Part shown: one piece after another, positions 61,446-64,000 of the stretch | Position numbering within the stretch: the stretch's first letter is position 1 | Layout of the letters: each line of letters starts with the position of its first letter | NCBI RefSeq assembly: GCF_014656475.1 | Contig: NZ_BNCM01000004.1 | Location: forward strand, 1-64,000 | Direction of reading: 5' to 3' | Length of the DNA: 64,000 nucleotides | Origin: Sinomonas cellulolyticus | GTDB lineage: Bacteria; Actinomycetota; Actinomycetes; Actinomycetales; Micrococcaceae | Made by a program: the position numbers and the translations under genes | Notes under the pieces: model-generated | Told to the model about the DNA's origin: nothing | The model's input: the letters and a program-made list of their open reading frames with translations, nothing else | Database searches by the model: none

Positions 61446-63785
61446 ATGAACCACTCGCACACCCGCACGGCCACTCTCAGGAGGACCCTCGCGGCCGCTG
61501 TCCTGGTGCCCGGCATCACGGGCGCGCTGCTCACCCTCGGGCTTCCCGCGCAGGCCGACGGGCCCGCGGGCACACAGGGGATCTGCAACGGCGTCGTCAA
61601 CCAACTCGCGCACCGGGGGACCGTCCAGGAGAATCTGCTCAAGGCCGCTGCAAAGCGCAATGCTGACACCATCGCCAAACTGACCGCAGAGAAGGCGCCT
61701 CTCGAGGCTCAGAAGGCGCAGCTGGCCTCCGAGATCCAGACGGCCCAGGACCAGCTCACGAAGCTAGAGGACGAGTACAACAGCCTCGGCGTACAGGAGC
61801 AGGCGGCGCAGGCAGGCATCGACGCCCTTACTGCAAAGCAGCAGGACCTTCAGAAGGCGATCGCCGACGCGACGACGGTGGTCACGACGCTGCAGCAGAA
61901 GCAGAGTGATCTGCAGGCGCAGCTGACGCCGCTTCAGACCGACCTCGCCGCAGCCGAGGCCGCCCTCCCGGGCTTGAAAGCGAAGGCCGACCAGACAAAG
62001 TCGGACCTCGCGGCCACGGAAGCCGAGATCGCGGCGGCGAACAGCCAAATGGCGACGCTGCAAGGCGTCGAGGAAGCAGCCCGGGCTGCGCTGGAGAGCA
62101 AGCAGGCGGAGATCACAGCCGCGGGCCAGGAACTCACTGAGCTTGAGGCAACGGCGAAGACTGCTGCCGGCAATGTAGCTGCTGCGGACGCAGCGGTGCA
62201 GGCGGCCGAGGCTGAGCTGTCACGCCTCAAGGACGCCTCGGACACAGCCCAGGCGGCTCTCGACGCACAGGTCAAGGCTGTGGCTGACGCCAAGGTCGAT
62301 CTCGCAGCGAAGCAGAAGACCGCCACCGATGCGGAGGCGGCGGTGGCCGCAAAGAAGACCGAGGTCGCCGCGGCCCAGACGCAGCTCGCCACACTCCAGA
62401 CGCAGGCGCAGCAGGCCTCCGACGCCCTCACGGCGAAGAACGCCGAGATCGCCGCGGCCCAAAGCGACCTCACGGTACTGAAAGCCGCCGCGCAGAAGGC
62501 TGCCGATGATCTCGCGGCCAACCAGGCCGCGTCCGCGGCGGCACAGGCCAATGTCGCCTCGCTCCAGAAGCAGCTCGATGACGGGAATGCGGCCCTGAAC
62601 GCCAAGCGGGCCGAGCTGACGACGGCTCAGCAGGATCTCGAGGCGCTCCAAGCACAGAAGGCTCAGCTCGATGCTGAGATTGCCTCGCTGAACTCGCAGA
62701 TCGCGGCGATCAACGGCAACAGTCAGAAGAAGCGTGACCTCCAGACCCAGCTGGCCGCCAAGCAGAGCCAGCTCGATACGCTGAACAAGCAGATCGCGGA
62801 CAAGCAGGCCGTGATCTCCGGACTTCAGGGTGACCTGGCCCCACTGAAGGCCAGTGTTGACTCGCTGACCACCCAGCTCTCCGCGGCGCAGGCAGCCAGC
62901 AGTTCACTCCAACAGCAGGCCGCACCGCTTCAGGCAGCGCTCGCGAGCGCCAACGACGCCGTCAGCACCAAGCAGACCGACATCGCTACTCTGCAGGGTC
63001 AGCTTCCCGCGCTCCAGGAGGCCCTGTCCACCGCGACCAGCGCCGTTTCGGCGAAGCAGACTGAGCTCATGGGCCTGCAGTCCCAGCTGACCACCCTCGC
63101 CGCCGCAGAGAAGGATGCGCAGGCGGCAGCCGATGCTCAGGCCAAGACCGTTGCGGATCTCGACGCGCAGCTCCAAACGCTCACCGAAGGGCGTGACAAG
63201 GCCCTAGCGGATCTGGATGCCCAGAAGGGGGTGCTGGCGCGGCGGCAGAGTGACCTCGCTGCTGCTGACAGCGCACTCGCCGACGCCCAGCGAGCAGTCG
63301 CCGCCAAGCAGGCGGACCTTGACGCGCTGAACGGCCAGCTTCCCGCACTCAATACTGCAGTGGAACAGGCATCCGCTGACGTCATGGCGAAGCAGACGGA
63401 GATCTCGGGACTCGACGCGGCGAGCAACGCGCTCTCGGGCCAGCTCCAGGACCTCAACGACAGCATTGCTGCCGCCGAACAAAACGTGCTTGACCTCCAG
63501 ACGCGAGTGGCCCCGCTCCTCGCTCAGCTGGAGAGTCTCAGCAAGGACGCCAGCGACGCCCAGGCCAAGCTCGCGTCCCTGCAGCAGCAGTCCACCGACC
63601 TAGACAAGCAGATCACCGACGCCCAAGCGGTCCTCCGCGACATCCAGTCGCAGAAGGGCAACAAGAAGGACGCGATCGCCGCGCAGAAGACCGCAATCAC
63701 CATCCTTCAAGGGCAGCTCTCCGCCGTGCAGGATCAGATCTCCGCAATCGACGGAACCGCGAACGGCGGCTGCCTCGCCAAGTAG
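61446..63785 (+). CDS. Secreted long coiled-coil rod protein, 779 residues, function unknown
   Basis: A signal peptide (residues 1-38, RRTLAAAVLVPGITGALLTLG ending QADG, partly quoted) precedes about 720 residues of almost uninterrupted heptad-type sequence rich in Ala, Gln, Leu, Lys and Asp. Recurrent cassettes such as KQTDIATLQGQLPALQEAL and KQADLDALNGQLPALNTAV are visible. I find no Trp or Phe in the mature part and just two Cys: Cys47 near the start and Cys776 four residues from the end (GGCLAK). No LPxTG, membrane anchor or enzyme domain is present. GGAGG lies 4 nt before the ATG. It is a single gene between two terminators. Confidence 0.82.
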   Translation: MNHSHTRTATLRRTLAAAVLVPGITGALLTLGLPAQADGPAGTQGICNGVVNQLAHRGTVQENLLKAAAKRNADTIAKLTAEKAPLEAQKAQLASEIQTAQDQLTKLEDEYNSLGVQEQAAQAGIDALTAKQQDLQKAIADATTVVTTLQQKQSDLQAQLTPLQTDLAAAEAALPGLKAKADQTKSDLAATEAEIAAANSQMATLQGVEEAARAALESKQAEITAAGQELTELEATAKTAAGNVAAADAAVQAAEAELSRLKDASDTAQAALDAQVKAVADAKVDLAAKQKTATDAEAAVAAKKTEVAAAQTQLATLQTQAQQASDALTAKNAEIAAAQSDLTVLKAAAQKAADDLAANQAASAAAQANVASLQKQLDDGNAALNAKRAELTTAQQDLEALQAQKAQLDAEIASLNSQIAAINGNSQKKRDLQTQLAAKQSQLDTLNKQIADKQAVISGLQGDLAPLKASVDSLTTQLSAAQAASSSLQQQAAPLQAALASANDAVSTKQTDIATLQGQLPALQEALSTATSAVSAKQTELMGLQSQLTTLAAAEKDAQAAADAQAKTVADLDAQLQTLTEGRDKALADLDAQKGVLARRQSDLAAADSALADAQRAVAAKQADLDALNGQLPALNTAVEQASADVMAKQTEISGLDAASNALSGQLQDLNDSIAAAEQNVLDLQTRVAPLLAQLESLSKDASDAQAKLASLQQQSTDLDKQITDAQAVLRDIQSQKGNKKDAIAAQKTAITILQGQLSAVQDQISAIDGTANGGCLAK

Positions 63786-63803
63786 TCCGGCGCTCAATGC
63801 CGT

Positions 63804-63831
63804 GGGCCCGCTCCAGATGTGGGGCGGGCCC
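63804..63831 (+). terminator. Terminator after the coiled-coil gene
   Basis: GGGCCCGCTCC at 63804-63814 pairs with GGGGCGGGCCC at 63821-63831 with one G:T pair, around AGATGT, and is followed by TTGGTCTTGT. Confidence 0.8.
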
Positions 63832-63961
63832 TTGGTCTTGTATCCGCCCTGGCGGCCGGAGCCGCCGACCCGCCGCTCGCCACCCCAGGCGGCCGGCGCC
63901 GTCGCGCGTTCAGGGGCCTTAGGCCCGGCTCGCCGCGCCCCGGCGGCGCTACCCTTTTCAC

Positions 63962-64000
63962 ATGGCTCCCGAGGAACCGCGCCTCTCCGTGACCGAGGAC
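63962..64000 (+). CDS. Start of an unidentified gene, cut by the window end
   Basis: Thirteen codons (MAPEEPRLSVTED) run to the edge. TACCCT at 63950-63955 ends 6 nt before the ATG and no ribosome binding site is seen, so the transcript may be leaderless. The fragment does not match the beginning of GlmM, which often follows rpsI in related genomes. It is too short to identify. Confidence 0.3.
   Translation, partial: MAPEEPRLSVTED

Overview
The window is high-GC DNA from an actinobacterium, most likely a member of the Micrococcaceae (Arthrobacter/Sinomonas-like). Grounds for this are the strong G/C bias at third positions, frequent GTG/TTG starts, an rpoB with a TTG start, a short-form adenylate kinase, an S12-S7-EF-G-EF-Tu string, and A/E/P-rich tails on several ribosomal proteins. 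It is chromosomal. I see no rRNA or tRNA gene, no CRISPR array and no transposase.

Layout. 1-559: start of a CpdA-like phosphodiesterase (minus strand, runs off the window). 560-2046: rplJ-rplL behind a promoter and an L10-type leader with an attenuator hairpin. 2087-5814 (minus): a Tat-exported 5'-nucleotidase, then a thiolase-YbaK pair. 6001-13641: promoter, rpoB and rpoC. 13731-18482: str operon (rpsL, rpsG, fusA, tuf), with an extra promoter before tuf. 18662-23032: a 1406-residue polytopic membrane protein plus a 41-residue membrane peptide. 23385-28762: S10 operon (rpsJ to rpsQ). 28763-30624: an interruption between rpsQ and rplN holding a terminator, one AbiEi/DUF559-like gene bracketed by a pair of 71-bp direct repeats, and a fresh promoter. 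30625-34746: spc operon (rplN to rplO, without rpsN). 35010-38803: secY, adk, map and a quinone-oxidoreductase-like gene. 38887-42119 (minus): a CUT1-type sugar ABC importer without its ATPase. 42349-43374: a P1-family Ntn hydrolase. 43441-44421: short repeats and a second AbiEi/DUF559-like gene. 44470-45756 (minus): a NYN-domain protein with two OST-HTH/LOTUS-like domains. 45839-49247: infA, rpmJ, rpsM, rpsK, rpoA, rplQ. 49384-50259: truA. 50256-52256 (minus): a secreted VWA protein flanked by two paralogous 55-residue membrane peptides. 52606-59599 (minus): a complete-looking tad/Flp pilus operon without a prepilin peptidase. 60113-61098: rplM-rpsI. 61446-63785: a secreted 779-residue coiled-coil rod protein. 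63962-64000: the first codons of an unidentified gene.

Most of the window is the conserved transcription and translation core. The envelope genes at the right end (VWA protein, small membrane peptides, tad pilus, coiled-coil rod) form a surface-oriented region between truA and rplM and past rpsI. The least described features are the paralogous small membrane peptides around the VWA gene, the rod protein with a single cysteine at each end, the repeat-bracketed single-gene insertion in the ribosomal superoperon, and the NYN-LOTUS protein. Functions were assigned by reading the translations, without any database search.
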